Part shown: positions 6,949 through 14,163 of the stretch, piece after piece
Layout: the number at the start of each line of letters is the position of its first letter
Numbering within the stretch: position 1 is the stretch's first letter
Assembly (NCBI GenBank): GCA_937951935.1
Contig: CALGAM010000175.1
Coordinates: 1-19,133 of the forward strand
Source: an uncultured Micromonospora sp.
GTDB lineage: Bacteria > Actinomycetota > Actinomycetes > Mycobacteriales > Micromonosporaceae
Direction of reading: 5' to 3'
Length of the DNA stretch: 19,133 nucleotides
The notes under the pieces: model-generated
Databases searched by the model: none
The model's input: only the letters and a program-made list of their open reading frames with translations
Told to the model about the DNA's origin: nothing
Translations under genes and position numbers: made by a program

Positions 6949-8151
6949 ATGCGCGTCGGCCTCGTCTGCGCACACGCCGGCCCGCCGCAGGAGGTCCGCA
7001 ACCGGTACGCCGGCACGCACCAGCATGTCGCCCAGATCGCCGCCGGACTGGCCAGCCGGGGCCACGAGGTACGGGTCTACGAGCGGCTCGACGACCCCGA
7101 ACTGCCCCTGACGAGCGAAATCGCCGGATACCAGGTCGAACGGGCCCCGGTGGGGCCGACCCGGCAGATTCCGTCCGGCGAACTGGTGCCGCACGTGCCC
7201 GCACTCGGCCGCTGGTTGACCGAGCGGTGGACGGCCGGGTGGACCCCGGAGGTGGTGCACGGCCACTTCTGGATCGGCGGCCTGGCGGCGGCCAGCGCGG
7301 TTCGCCAGACCCTGATTCCGGTGGTCCAGACGTTCCACTCCCTCGGCATCGAGCAACGGCGCCATCTCGGTGCCGACTATCCCGGGCCGGAGCAGCGGAT
7401 CCCGCTGGAACTCGCGCTGACCCGGGCGGTGGACCTGGCGGTGGCCCAGCACAGCGACGAGGTCGACGAGCTGACCCGGATGGGTCTGCAACGAGCCTCG
7501 GTGGTCGTGGTGCCGGCCGGGGTGGACACCGAGCTGTTCACGCCGGAGGGTGAGGCGGTGCCCCGGAGCGAACGGCCGCGGATCCTCGCGGCCGGCGGGT
7601 TGTGCCCGGGACACGGTCAGGAGGACCTGGTACGGGCGATGCGCCTGGTCGGGGACGCCGAGCTGGTCATCGTCGGCGGTCCGCCCGGCGGCGACCTCGA
7701 CGGCCACGCCGAGGCCCGCCGACTGCGCGAGGTCGCCGAGCAGGTCGGGGTCGCCGACCGGGTTCGGCTGGTCGGCCCGGTGCCGCACGACGAGATGCCC
7801 GCCTGGTACCGGTCGGCCGACGTGGTGGCCTGCACCCACCGGTACGCCTGCGCCGGGCGCATCCCGCTGGAGGCGATGGCGTGCGGGGTACCGGTCGTCG
7901 GCTACGCCCAGGGCGGCATCGCGGAGACGGTGGTCGACGAGGTGACGGGACGGCTGGTGCCGCCGGGCGACGTACGCGCGCTGGCGATCACCCTGCGCCG
8001 GCTGCTCGCCGCCGAGGCCGAGCGGTTCGCGTACGGGCACGCCGCCGTGGACCGGGCCCGCTGCAGCTTCACCTGGGACCGGACGATCGGCGCCCTGGAA
8101 CGGCTCTACGAGCGGGTGGCGCGGCGGCGCCAACCCGCGGCGAGCCAGTAG
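6949..8151 (+). CDS. GT4-like glycosyltransferase with degenerate active site
   Basis: The 400-residue protein has the GT-B fold of family 4 glycosyltransferases. Residues 1-190 form the acceptor-side domain (HVAQIAAGLASRGHEVRVYE, VVHGHFWIGG, VVVPAGVDTELF). Residues 210-390 form the nucleotide-sugar domain, ending in PLEAMACGVPVVG and GGIAETVVDEVTGRLVPPGD. In active GT4 enzymes the second domain begins GR..P.KG and carries an E-x7-E motif. Here the Arg is G217, the Lys is H222 and the first Glu of E-x7-E is A300; only E308 remains. It may therefore be a pseudoenzyme or use an unusual donor. The start at ATG 6949 is firm: GGGAGG lies six bases upstream. It is convergent with the DMT transporter. 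The substrate is unknown. Confidence 0.85.
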   Translation: MRVGLVCAHAGPPQEVRNRYAGTHQHVAQIAAGLASRGHEVRVYERLDDPELPLTSEIAGYQVERAPVGPTRQIPSGELVPHVPALGRWLTERWTAGWTPEVVHGHFWIGGLAAASAVRQTLIPVVQTFHSLGIEQRRHLGADYPGPEQRIPLELALTRAVDLAVAQHSDEVDELTRMGLQRASVVVVPAGVDTELFTPEGEAVPRSERPRILAAGGLCPGHGQEDLVRAMRLVGDAELVIVGGPPGGDLDGHAEARRLREVAEQVGVADRVRLVGPVPHDEMPAWYRSADVVACTHRYACAGRIPLEAMACGVPVVGYAQGGIAETVVDEVTGRLVPPGDVRALAITLRRLLAAEAERFAYGHAAVDRARCSFTWDRTIGALERLYERVARRRQPAASQ

Positions 8152-8158
8152 CGGCCCC

Positions 8159-8204
8159 GGGCGTCACGGGGAGGCCCCGGCATCGGGCGTCACGAGGAGG
8201 CCCG
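8159..8204. repeat. tandem 20-base imperfect direct repeat
   Basis: Two copies of a 20-base unit starting GGGCGTCACG lie at 8159-8178 and 8185-8204, identical at 18 of 20 positions, separated by six bases. The unit spans the stop codon of the minus-strand transporter gene and the convergent intergenic gap, suggesting a small local duplication. A short hairpin (CGGGG-AGG-CCCCG at 8167-8179) inside the first copy could help termination. Confidence 0.6.
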
Positions 8205-9104
8205 TTGCCGGCCGAGGGCGGCCAGTGCCGCGCCCTCCTTTGGGGCGTGTTCCTCCGTCCCGGACGGGCGCGTGTGGTGATGCTGCGGTTCGGCGTACCG
8301 GGTCAGGCCCAACACGGAGACGAGCGTGATCAGGAAGCCGGCGGTGGCGAGCCACTCCCGGCCCGGCCAGATCCGGTCGCCGAGCAGGAGGAGCCCCACG
8401 ATCGCGGCGGGGACCGCCCCGGCCGCGTCCATCGCCGCCACGGCGGCGGTGGTGGAGCCGCGCTGCATGGCCAGGCCGAGCAGCAGCTGCCCGACGACCG
8501 AGTGGGCTGCCAGCAGGTAGAGCAGCGGATGGCAGAGGAAGGCGTCGACCGTGTGCACCGAGGCGAGCGGCCGGGCGGCCACCGCGGCGGCCGAGAAGGC
8601 CAGCCCGGCCAGGGAGCCGAGCGCCACCGAGCCGGGCACGCCGTGCAGTCGTGCCGCGAGGACACCGAGACCGCCGATCACGCCGAGCGCGACGACCAGA
8701 CCGGCCACGGCGGCCGGGCCGAGTTGGCGTGACGGCGCCGGCCGGGCGGACAACACCAGCGCGGTGATCCCGGTGAGGAGGAGCACGAGCAGCAGCACCT
8801 CGGCCGCGGGCAGCCGCCACTTGAGCACCAGCACGCCGAGCAGGGCGGTGACGCCGAGCCCCGCGGCCACGCTCGCCTGGACCAGGAAGAGCGGCAGGTC
8901 ACGGCGGGCCAGGAAGGCCAGGACGAAACCGAGCGCCTGACAGGCCAGCCCGATCAGGTAGGTGCGATGGCTGGCCAGGCGCAGCAGCAGCGTCGGGTCG
9001 AAGCGGTGGTGCGGCCTCGTCCTGGTCGCTGCCATCGACTGGAGCAGGTTGGCGACGCCGTAGGCGGCGATCATGGCCGCGAGGAAGCACCAACCGGTGG
9101 ACAC
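8190..9104 (-). CDS. DMT-superfamily membrane transporter (EamA-like)
   Basis: The 304-residue protein is almost entirely hydrophobic, with about nine or ten membrane segments in two halves, as in drug/metabolite transporters of the EamA type. The N-terminal half holds GLACQALGFVLAFLARRDLPLFLVQ; the second half holds AVAAMDAAGAVPAAIVGLLLLGDRIWPG, which resembles the conserved end of EamA repeats. The hydrophilic tail is His/Pro/Glu-rich (QHHHTRPSGTEEH). The transported compound cannot be deduced. GTG 9104 is chosen as start: a TATCCT -10 box lies six bases before it, no ribosome binding site is seen, and the following residues enter the first membrane span directly. It is convergent with the glycosyltransferase gene. 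Confidence 0.75.
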   Translation of the reverse strand: MSTGWCFLAAMIAAYGVANLLQSMAATRTRPHHRFDPTLLLRLASHRTYLIGLACQALGFVLAFLARRDLPLFLVQASVAAGLGVTALLGVLVLKWRLPAAEVLLLVLLLTGITALVLSARPAPSRQLGPAAVAGLVVALGVIGGLGVLAARLHGVPGSVALGSLAGLAFSAAAVAARPLASVHTVDAFLCHPLLYLLAAHSVVGQLLLGLAMQRGSTTAAVAAMDAAGAVPAAIVGLLLLGDRIWPGREWLATAGFLITLVSVLGLTRYAEPQHHHTRPSGTEEHAPKEGAALAALGRQRASS

Positions 9105-9110
9105 CTCGCG

Positions 9111-9116
9111 AGGATA
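9111..9116 (-). promoter_or_regulatory. -10 box of leaderless transcript (DMT transporter)
   Basis: TATCCT on the minus strand fits TANNNT and ends six bases before GTG 9104, so the transcript should start at the start codon. The 160 bases further upstream, toward hisN, contain GC-rich inverted sequence (about 9145-9180) that may terminate hisN. Confidence 0.45.
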
Positions 9117-9275
9117 GAGGGTGGGTCCGCGCGCTCCCAGTCGGACCGGCCGGGCCGGGGTTCGTGCCCGGTCGGCCGGGACACGTCGGCGGGGCACCGA
9201 GCCGGCTGACCCGGGAGGTTCCCACCGGGCGGTCGCCTGGCGAGGGTTGCGCCGAAACCGATCGTCCGGGAGGTC

Positions 9276-10067
9276 TCAGCCGAGCCGGTCGAGAAGGTCC
9301 TGGTGCAGCCTGCCGTTGCTGGCCACCGCGTTGCCGCCCGCCGGCCCGGGGCGCCCGGCCAGATCGGTGAGGACACCGCCGGCCTCGGTGACGATCGGGA
9401 CCAGGGCGGCGAGGTCCCACAGGGACAGCTCCGGTTCGACCATGGCGTCGACCGCGCCCTCCGCGACCAGCATGTAGCCGTAGAAGTCGCCGTAGGCCCG
9501 GCTCCGCCAACTGGTCCGCATGACGTCGAGCATCGCGTCGAGCCTGCCGATCTTCTCCCAGCCGTCGAGCGACGAGTAGCAGAAGCTGGCGTCGGCGAGC
9601 CGGCTCACCCCGGAGACCCGGATCGGGGTCCCCGTGGCCTGGTCCCGCCCGGCGAACGCGCCCTGTCCGACCGCTGCCCACCAGCGCCGGCCCAGGGCCG
9701 GGGCGGAGACCAACCCCACGACCGGCTGGTCGCCGTCCATCAGGGCGATCAGGGTGCCCCAGATCGGTACGCCACGGACGAAGTTCTTGGTGCCGTCGAT
9801 CGGGTCGATCACCCACCGCCGGGTGCCGGAACCTGCCGCCGGGGCGCAGGAGCCGAACTCCTCCCCGAGAACGCCGTCATGCGGGCGGGCCTGCGCCAGG
9901 GCCGCCCGCACGGCCCGTTCCACGGCGGTGTCCGCGTCGGTGACCGGCGTCAGGTCCGGTTTCGACTCCACGTGCAGGTCGAGGGCGCGGAACCGGGCCA
10001 TCGAGATCGAGTCGGCGGTGTCGGCGAGCATGTGCGCCAGGGACAGGTCGTCCGCGTACCGGGCCAT
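9276..10067 (-). CDS. hisN: histidinol-phosphatase, IMPase type
   Basis: The 263-residue protein belongs to the inositol monophosphatase superfamily: the metal-binding E69-E70 (GEEFGS), the DPIDGT motif at 88-93 and WDLAALVPIVTEAGG at 217-231 are all present. The variant block SSLDGWEKIGRLDAMLDVMRTSWRSRAYGDFYGYMLVAEG is typical of actinobacterial HisN, which removes phosphate from L-histidinol phosphate in histidine synthesis, using Mg2+, in the cytoplasm. The start ATG 10067 gives the usual N-terminus (ARYADDLSLAHMLADTAD). A TAGGTT box sits seven bases upstream, so the message is probably leaderless. It lies beside rsgA and aroA in the same orientation. Another sugar- or inositol-phosphatase substrate cannot be excluded. 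Confidence 0.88.
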   Translation of the reverse strand: MARYADDLSLAHMLADTADSISMARFRALDLHVESKPDLTPVTDADTAVERAVRAALAQARPHDGVLGEEFGSCAPAAGSGTRRWVIDPIDGTKNFVRGVPIWGTLIALMDGDQPVVGLVSAPALGRRWWAAVGQGAFAGRDQATGTPIRVSGVSRLADASFCYSSLDGWEKIGRLDAMLDVMRTSWRSRAYGDFYGYMLVAEGAVDAMVEPELSLWDLAALVPIVTEAGGVLTDLAGRPGPAGGNAVASNGRLHQDLLDRLG

Positions 10068-10074
10068 GCCGGGA

Positions 10075-10080
10075 AACCTA
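10075..10080 (-). promoter_or_regulatory. -10 box of leaderless hisN transcript
   Basis: TAGGTT on the minus strand matches TANNNT and ends seven bases before ATG 10067. No ribosome binding site is found between them. It lies in the 64-base gap after rsgA and would give hisN its own promoter. Confidence 0.45.
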
Positions 10081-10131
10081 CTCGATCCGGGCCGGCCGAT
10101 GCGCGCGGCCGGCGCGACCGTCCGGTACGCC

Positions 10132-11175
10132 CTACTCGGTCTCACCGGCCCGCGACGCCAGCAGCCGGCGGTAGGACGCCAGCCGTCGTGGGTCGGCGTT
10201 GCCGGCCGCCACCCAGGCGGGCAGCGCGCAGTCGGTCTCACCCGAGGTGTGCTCACAGTTCGGCGGACACTCCGCCGTCCCCTCGACCAGGTCGGGGAAG
10301 CCGTGCAGCAGGCTCTCCGCCGAGACGTGGGCCAGGCCGAAACTGCGGACGCCGGGCGTGTCGATGATCCAGCCGGGGTGCCCCCGTCTCCCGCGCACCG
10401 GCGGCAGGCGCAGCGCGACCGCGCTGGTCGAGGTGTGCCGGCCGCGGCCGATCGCGCTGACCGCGCCGACCGCCCGCTCCGCATCCGGAACCAGGCGGTT
10501 GACCAGGGTCGACTTGCCCACCCCGGAGTGGCCGACCAGCACCGAGACGCGCCCGCCGAGCAGCCGGCGCAACTCGCCGAGGTCCGCGGCGGGCTCGACG
10601 AGGACGTACGGCAGGTCCAGCTCGGCGTAGTAGTCGAGGACGTCGTCCGGGGGCGCCAGGTCGGCCTTGGTCAGGCAGAGCAGCGGTTCGATGTCGGCGT
10701 CGTACGCGGCGACCAGGCACCGGTCGATGAAGCCGGTCCGGGGTGGCGGGTCGGCCAGCGCGCTGACGATCACCAACTGGTCGGCGTTGGCGACGATGAC
10801 CCGTTCCAGCCGTCCCTCGACGGCGGTCTCGTCGTCGTCGGCGGTCCGCCGCAGCACGGAACGCCGTTCGGCGATCCGGACGATCCGGGCCAGCGTGCCC
10901 GGCGCGCCGGAGGTGTCCCCGACCAGTGCGACGCGGTCGCCGACCACCACCGACCGGCGGCCCAGCTCGCGGGCACGCATCGCGGTCACCGTCACCGCGG
11001 TGTCCGCGGCCGGGTCGTCCCCGATCACGCAGGTGTAGCGACCCCGGTCGACCGCGACCACGAAACCCTCGACCGCCTCGGCGTGTCGGGGTCGGGTACG
11101 GGTACGCGGACGCGACGAACGGCCCGGCCTGACCCGGACGTCGTCCTCGTCGTACTCGCGCCGTCTGCCCGCCAG
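10132..11175 (-). CDS. rsgA: ribosome small-subunit GTPase RsgA, predicted CTG start
   Basis: RsgA is a circularly permuted GTPase that helps mature the 30S subunit. Counting from CTG 11175 (347 residues), the parts are: a basic N-terminus (RREYDEDDVRVRPGRSSRPRTRTRPRH), an OB-fold RNA-binding domain, G4 LTKADL at about 168-173, G1 GHSGVGKST at 215-223, G3 DTPG at 272-275, and a zinc knuckle with C303, C307, H309 and C316. The conserved N-terminus continues upstream of the first in-frame GTG (11061) to an in-frame TGA at 11203-11205, with no ATG, GTG or TTG between. CTG 11175 has AGGGGG ending five bases before it and is the best start. The gene lies 62 bases after aroA in the same orientation. 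Confidence 0.9.
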   Translation of the reverse strand: MAGRRREYDEDDVRVRPGRSSRPRTRTRPRHAEAVEGFVVAVDRGRYTCVIGDDPAADTAVTVTAMRARELGRRSVVVGDRVALVGDTSGAPGTLARIVRIAERRSVLRRTADDDETAVEGRLERVIVANADQLVIVSALADPPPRTGFIDRCLVAAYDADIEPLLCLTKADLAPPDDVLDYYAELDLPYVLVEPAADLGELRRLLGGRVSVLVGHSGVGKSTLVNRLVPDAERAVGAVSAIGRGRHTSTSAVALRLPPVRGRRGHPGWIIDTPGVRSFGLAHVSAESLLHGFPDLVEGTAECPPNCEHTSGETDCALPAWVAAGNADPRRLASYRRLLASRAGETE

Positions 11176-11237
11176 TGCGGCCCCCTGCCTCGTCCCGTGT
11201 CCTCACCGGCGGCGGGGTCGGGCCGGACCCACCCCGG

Positions 11238-12551
11238 CTACCGGTGCCCGCCGCCGGTCACCATCGTCGACCATAGTGCCGGGAACTCGGGCATGGTCTT
11301 GGAGGTACACGCCACGTCGTCCAGGGTGACTCCCGGTACGGCCAGTCCGACGACCGCGGCGGCGTGTGCCATCCGGTGGTCGGCGTACGTGGCGAAGGTG
11401 CCGCCGCGCAGGGGCCGTGGCCGGATCTCCAGCCCGTCGTGGGCCTCGACGACCTCGGCCCCGAGGGAGGTCAGCTCCCGGGCCAGTGCGGCCAGCCGGT
11501 CGGTTTCGTGGCCGCGGATGTGCGCCACCCCGGAGAGCCGGGACGGCGAGTCGGCCAGCGCGGCGAGCGCAGCCAGCACCGGGGTGAGCTCGCTGACCTC
11601 GGAGAGGTCGGCATCGATTCCGTGTACCCCTCCCGTGCCGCGGACGGTGAGGCCGTCCGTGTCGACTGTCACCTCGCCCCCCATCCGCTCCAGCAGCGAG
11701 CGCAGCGTGTCGACCGGCTGCAGGCTGTGACGCGGCCAGCCGCGCAGCGTCACGCTCCCGCCGGTGACCAGGGCGGCGGCGAAGAACGGCACCGCCCCGG
11801 AGAGGTCGGGCTCGATGTCCCAGTCCCGTCCGGCGACGCGGCCCGGCTCCACCGCCCACACGTCGGGCACGCTGTCGTCGACCACGACCCCGGCGGCCCG
11901 GAGCATCTGCACGGTCATCCGCAGGTGCGGTGCCGAGGGGACCGGCGGTCCCTCGTGCCGGACCACGATGCCGCGGGTGAACCGCGCCGCGCCGAGCAGC
12001 AGTCCGGAGACGAACTGGCTGGAGGCAGAGGCGTCGATGACGACCTCGCCGCCGGTCACCTCTCCGGCACCCCGCACGGTGAGGGGCAGTCCGCCGCCGG
12101 GCGCGGCGTCGATGCGGACGCCGACGGCGCGCAGCGCCTCGACCAGCGGGCCGAGGGGCCGGACCCGTGCCTGGGGGTCGCCGTCGAAGGTGACGTCCCC
12201 CTCGGCCAGCCCGGCGAGCGGGGGTACGAACCGCATGACCGTCCCGGAGAGCCCCACGTCGACGTGGGCGGGGCCGCGGAGGGCGCCGGGCCGGAGCAGC
12301 CAGCGCTGGTCGTCCTCGGTGGAGACGTGGGTGCCCAGCGCCCGTAGCCCGCCGGCCATCAGCTCGGTGTCGCGGGCCCGAAGCGGGTGGTGCACCGTCG
12401 AGGGGGCGTCGGCGATCGCGCCGAGCACCAGGGCCCGGGCGGTCAGCGACTTGCTGCCGGGCAGCCGCAGGGACGCCCTGACCGGCTCGGTCGCCACCGG
12501 CGCGGCCCAGGGGCGGGGCGGGCGGGTCGCGGTCGAATTCGCCACGGTCAC
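11238..12551 (-). CDS. aroA: 3-phosphoshikimate 1-carboxyvinyltransferase (EPSP synthase)
   Basis: AroA transfers the enolpyruvyl group of PEP to shikimate 3-phosphate in the shikimate pathway, in the cytoplasm. The 437-residue protein shows LPGSKSLTARALVLGA near the N-terminus, the GLSGTVMRFVPPLAGLA motif (the PEP-site Gly kept), SSQFVSGLLLGAARF, GDWDIEPDLSGAVPFF-type sequence, and the actinobacterial HIRGHETDRLAALAREL in place of the RIKESDR block. It ends with YADHRMAHAAAVVGL and KTMPEFPAL. GTG 12551 is chosen because GAGG lies upstream at good spacing; GTG 12545 is two codons in. The longer open frame upstream is non-coding in character. It is divergent from the SRAP gene and shares a palindromic -10 element with it. 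Confidence 0.95.
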   Translation of the reverse strand: MTVANSTATRPPRPWAAPVATEPVRASLRLPGSKSLTARALVLGAIADAPSTVHHPLRARDTELMAGGLRALGTHVSTEDDQRWLLRPGALRGPAHVDVGLSGTVMRFVPPLAGLAEGDVTFDGDPQARVRPLGPLVEALRAVGVRIDAAPGGGLPLTVRGAGEVTGGEVVIDASASSQFVSGLLLGAARFTRGIVVRHEGPPVPSAPHLRMTVQMLRAAGVVVDDSVPDVWAVEPGRVAGRDWDIEPDLSGAVPFFAAALVTGGSVTLRGWPRHSLQPVDTLRSLLERMGGEVTVDTDGLTVRGTGGVHGIDADLSEVSELTPVLAALAALADSPSRLSGVAHIRGHETDRLAALARELTSLGAEVVEAHDGLEIRPRPLRGGTFATYADHRMAHAAAVVGLAVPGVTLDDVACTSKTMPEFPALWSTMVTGGGHR

Positions 12552-12648
12552 AGTCTGCCTCGTACGCCGCTGCGGCCGGTCGTCGGCCCAGCCGCTCCCG
12601 ACAGACGGGACGGCGGGCCGCCGGGGGAACGGCGGGGGCGTGGCCGAG

Positions 12649-12658
12649 ACGCTAGCGT
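12649..12658. promoter_or_regulatory. palindromic -10 element shared by aroA and SRAP gene
   Basis: ACGCTAGCGT is a perfect 10-base palindrome. On the plus strand it contains TAGCGT (12653-12658), which ends six bases before ATG 12665 of the SRAP gene. On the minus strand it contains the same TAGCGT (12654-12649), which would start a transcript toward aroA with a leader of roughly 90 bases. A single symmetric -10 can therefore serve both directions. Confidence 0.5.
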
Positions 12659-12664
12659 GTGCCC

Positions 12665-13417
12665 ATGTGTGGCAGGTACGCGACGACCCGCAGCGCGGCC
12701 GACCTGAGCGCGCTGTTCGAGGCGTACGACGACACCGGTGACCAGCTCCGCCCCAACTACAACGTCGCACCCACCACCGCGGTGCCGATCGTCCGTGACG
12801 CCGCGGCGGCCGAGGACGCCGTGACCGCGCGCGGGGCCGGTGCGGCCGCCGTGCTCTCCGTCGCCCGGTGGGGTTTTCTGCCGCCCTGGGCGAGGGATGT
12901 CCGGGCCGGGGCGCGCATGATCAACGCCCGCGCCGAGACGGTCGCCACGAGCCGGGCGTACGCCTCCTCGTTCGCCCGCCGCCGCTGCCTCGTTCCCGCC
13001 GACGGCTGGTACGAGTGGACCCGGCGGGACGGTGTCCGGCAGGCGTACTACATGACGCCCCGCGACGGCTCGGTGCTCGCCCTCGCCGGGCTGTGGTCGA
13101 TCTGGCGCGGCGCCGACGTGCCCCTGCTGACCTGCACCGTCGTCACCACGGCCGCGCTCGGTGACCTCGCCGGAATCCACGACCGGATGCCGCTGCTGCT
13201 GCCCCGTGACCGCTGGGACGACTGGCTGGCCGGCGGCGGTGAGCCGGGCGACCTGCTGGCCCCGCCGACCGAGGAGTGGTTGGGCGGACTGGAGATCCGA
13301 CCGGTCGGAAAGGCGGTCGGAGACGTGCGGAACAACGGGCCCGATCTGATCGCCGCGGTCCCGGCCCCGCCGCTGCGCGCGTTACCGGAGGAGCCGGCGG
13401 CGTCGACATTGTTCTGA
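12665..13417 (+). CDS. SRAP abasic-site DNA crosslinking protein (YedK/HMCES family)
   Basis: SRAP proteins shield abasic sites in single-stranded DNA by forming a thiazolidine crosslink through the cysteine that follows the removed Met. The 250-residue product begins Met-Cys-Gly-Arg, so Cys2 is in place. Other active-site residues are N33 (NYNVAPT), N87 (INARAET), E117 (DGWYEW) and H172 (IHDRMP). Length is normal. The start must be ATG 12665, since the in-frame GTG at 12659 would bury the cysteine. The TAGCGT -10 ends six bases upstream, so translation is probably leaderless, which would fix the N-terminus exactly. It is divergent from aroA, as with the mycobacterial homologue next to aroA. 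Confidence 0.95.
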   Translation: MCGRYATTRSAADLSALFEAYDDTGDQLRPNYNVAPTTAVPIVRDAAAAEDAVTARGAGAAAVLSVARWGFLPPWARDVRAGARMINARAETVATSRAYASSFARRRCLVPADGWYEWTRRDGVRQAYYMTPRDGSVLALAGLWSIWRGADVPLLTCTVVTTAALGDLAGIHDRMPLLLPRDRWDDWLAGGGEPGDLLAPPTEEWLGGLEIRPVGKAVGDVRNNGPDLIAAVPAPPLRALPEEPAASTLF

Positions 13418-13465
13418 CCGCGGAACCGCGTATTCGTGCACGCCGATTTGGCACTGTTCGCGACG

Positions 13466-13484
13466 GAAAGTCGTAAAGACTTTC
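13466..13484. promoter_or_regulatory. inverted repeat upstream of WhiB-family gene
   Basis: GAAAGTC (13466-13472) and GACTTTC (13478-13484) form a perfect 7-base inverted repeat around GTAAA, in an unusually AT-rich patch. It lies about 20 bases upstream of the predicted -35 of the WhiB-family gene and 50 bases after the SRAP stop. It could be an operator for the former or a weak terminator for the latter. Confidence 0.4.
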
Positions 13485-13501
13485 ACAAGCTTCTCGGTCA
13501 G

Positions 13502-13534
13502 CCCTTGTCACCCCTTGTCAAAGTGCGGTAGAAC
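13502..13534 (+). promoter_or_regulatory. promoter of WhiB-family gene with tandem CCCTTGTCA
   Basis: CCCTTGTCA occurs at 13502-13510 and again at 13512-13520, ten bases (one helical turn) apart. The first TTGTCA (13505-13510) is separated by 18 bases from TAGAAC (13529-13534), a fair -35/-10 pair. The leader to ATG 13616 would be about 75 bases. The tandem copies may also be bound by a regulator. Confidence 0.4.
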
Positions 13535-13615
13535 ACAGCGCCGGCAGTGGTGTCGGCTCGCACGGGGCGAGCGACCCTCACCGATCTTTGTCGGTCCCAC
13601 GGGGGAGGTGGGTGA

Positions 13616-14020
13616 ATGACACGGGCGCGCATGCCACGCCCGCACGAGGTCGACGCGGCGCGACGGGACCCGAGATTGATTCGGGCCCTCAATGAGCGGC
13701 GCGTCGACGAGGCCTGGCGGACCAGGGGGGTATGCCAGAGTGTCGACCCGGAAACGTTCTTTCCGGCGCCGAATGAGCCGGCCGACTCTGCGGTGGCGCT
13801 GTGCCGCACCTGCGACGTGCAGGGGCCCTGCCTGGCCTGGGCACTGGAGGTGGGTGACTGCCACGGTGTCTGGGGAGGGACCACGCCGCGTGAACGCCGG
13901 GCGATGCTGGTCGCCTGGCGGGACCAGGTCGAGGCCAATCCGGCCGCGGCCGGTGACGCCGGCCCGCCGGTCCGGGACCGTCTGCTGACCCTCGTTCCGG
14001 TCACCTCCGGTCGTCGCTGA
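13616..14020 (+). CDS. WhiB-family iron-sulfur transcription regulator
   Basis: The 134-residue protein has the four cysteines that ligate a [4Fe-4S] cluster in Wbl proteins: C40, then C63-x2-C66-x5-C72 (CRTCDVQGPC), followed by the GVWGG turn (about 84-88) and the basic TTPRERRAML helix. An additional C82 precedes the turn. There is no AT-hook at the C-terminus, so it is not a typical WhiB7/WblC; the exact subgroup is not assigned. Wbl proteins bind the housekeeping sigma factor and act as redox- or NO-sensitive regulators. The ATG is preceded by a strong GGAGGTG. A roughly 75-base leader and AT-rich repeats upstream suggest regulated expression. The N-terminal 30 residues (many Arg) are longer than in short Wbl proteins. 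Confidence 0.92.
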   Translation: MTRARMPRPHEVDAARRDPRLIRALNERRVDEAWRTRGVCQSVDPETFFPAPNEPADSAVALCRTCDVQGPCLAWALEVGDCHGVWGGTTPRERRAMLVAWRDQVEANPAAAGDAGPPVRDRLLTLVPVTSGRR

Positions 14021-14151
14021 CGTCGACCGGGCCGGCGCACGCCGTCGACGCGTCGTCGGCCCGGTCGATGCTTCTCTCCGCGTTTCTCCGAGGGACGGGT
14101 TTCCCGCCGGTGAACGGGCTGTCCGCCCGGGCCGGCACCGGTGGTCTGCCG

Positions 14152-14157
14152 TACGGT
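14152..14157 (+). promoter_or_regulatory. -10 box of leaderless transcript (alpha/beta hydrolase)
   Basis: TACGGT matches TANNNT and ends six bases before GTG 14164. No ribosome binding site is found between them, so this gene is probably expressed from a leaderless message. Confidence 0.45.
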
Positions 14158-14163
14158 GACGCG

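Noticed and set aside
9634..11730. A 698-codon open frame on the plus strand across hisN, rsgA and aroA
   Set aside because: It is the antisense shadow of three clear genes; its product is Arg/Pro/Ala-rich with no recognisable domain.
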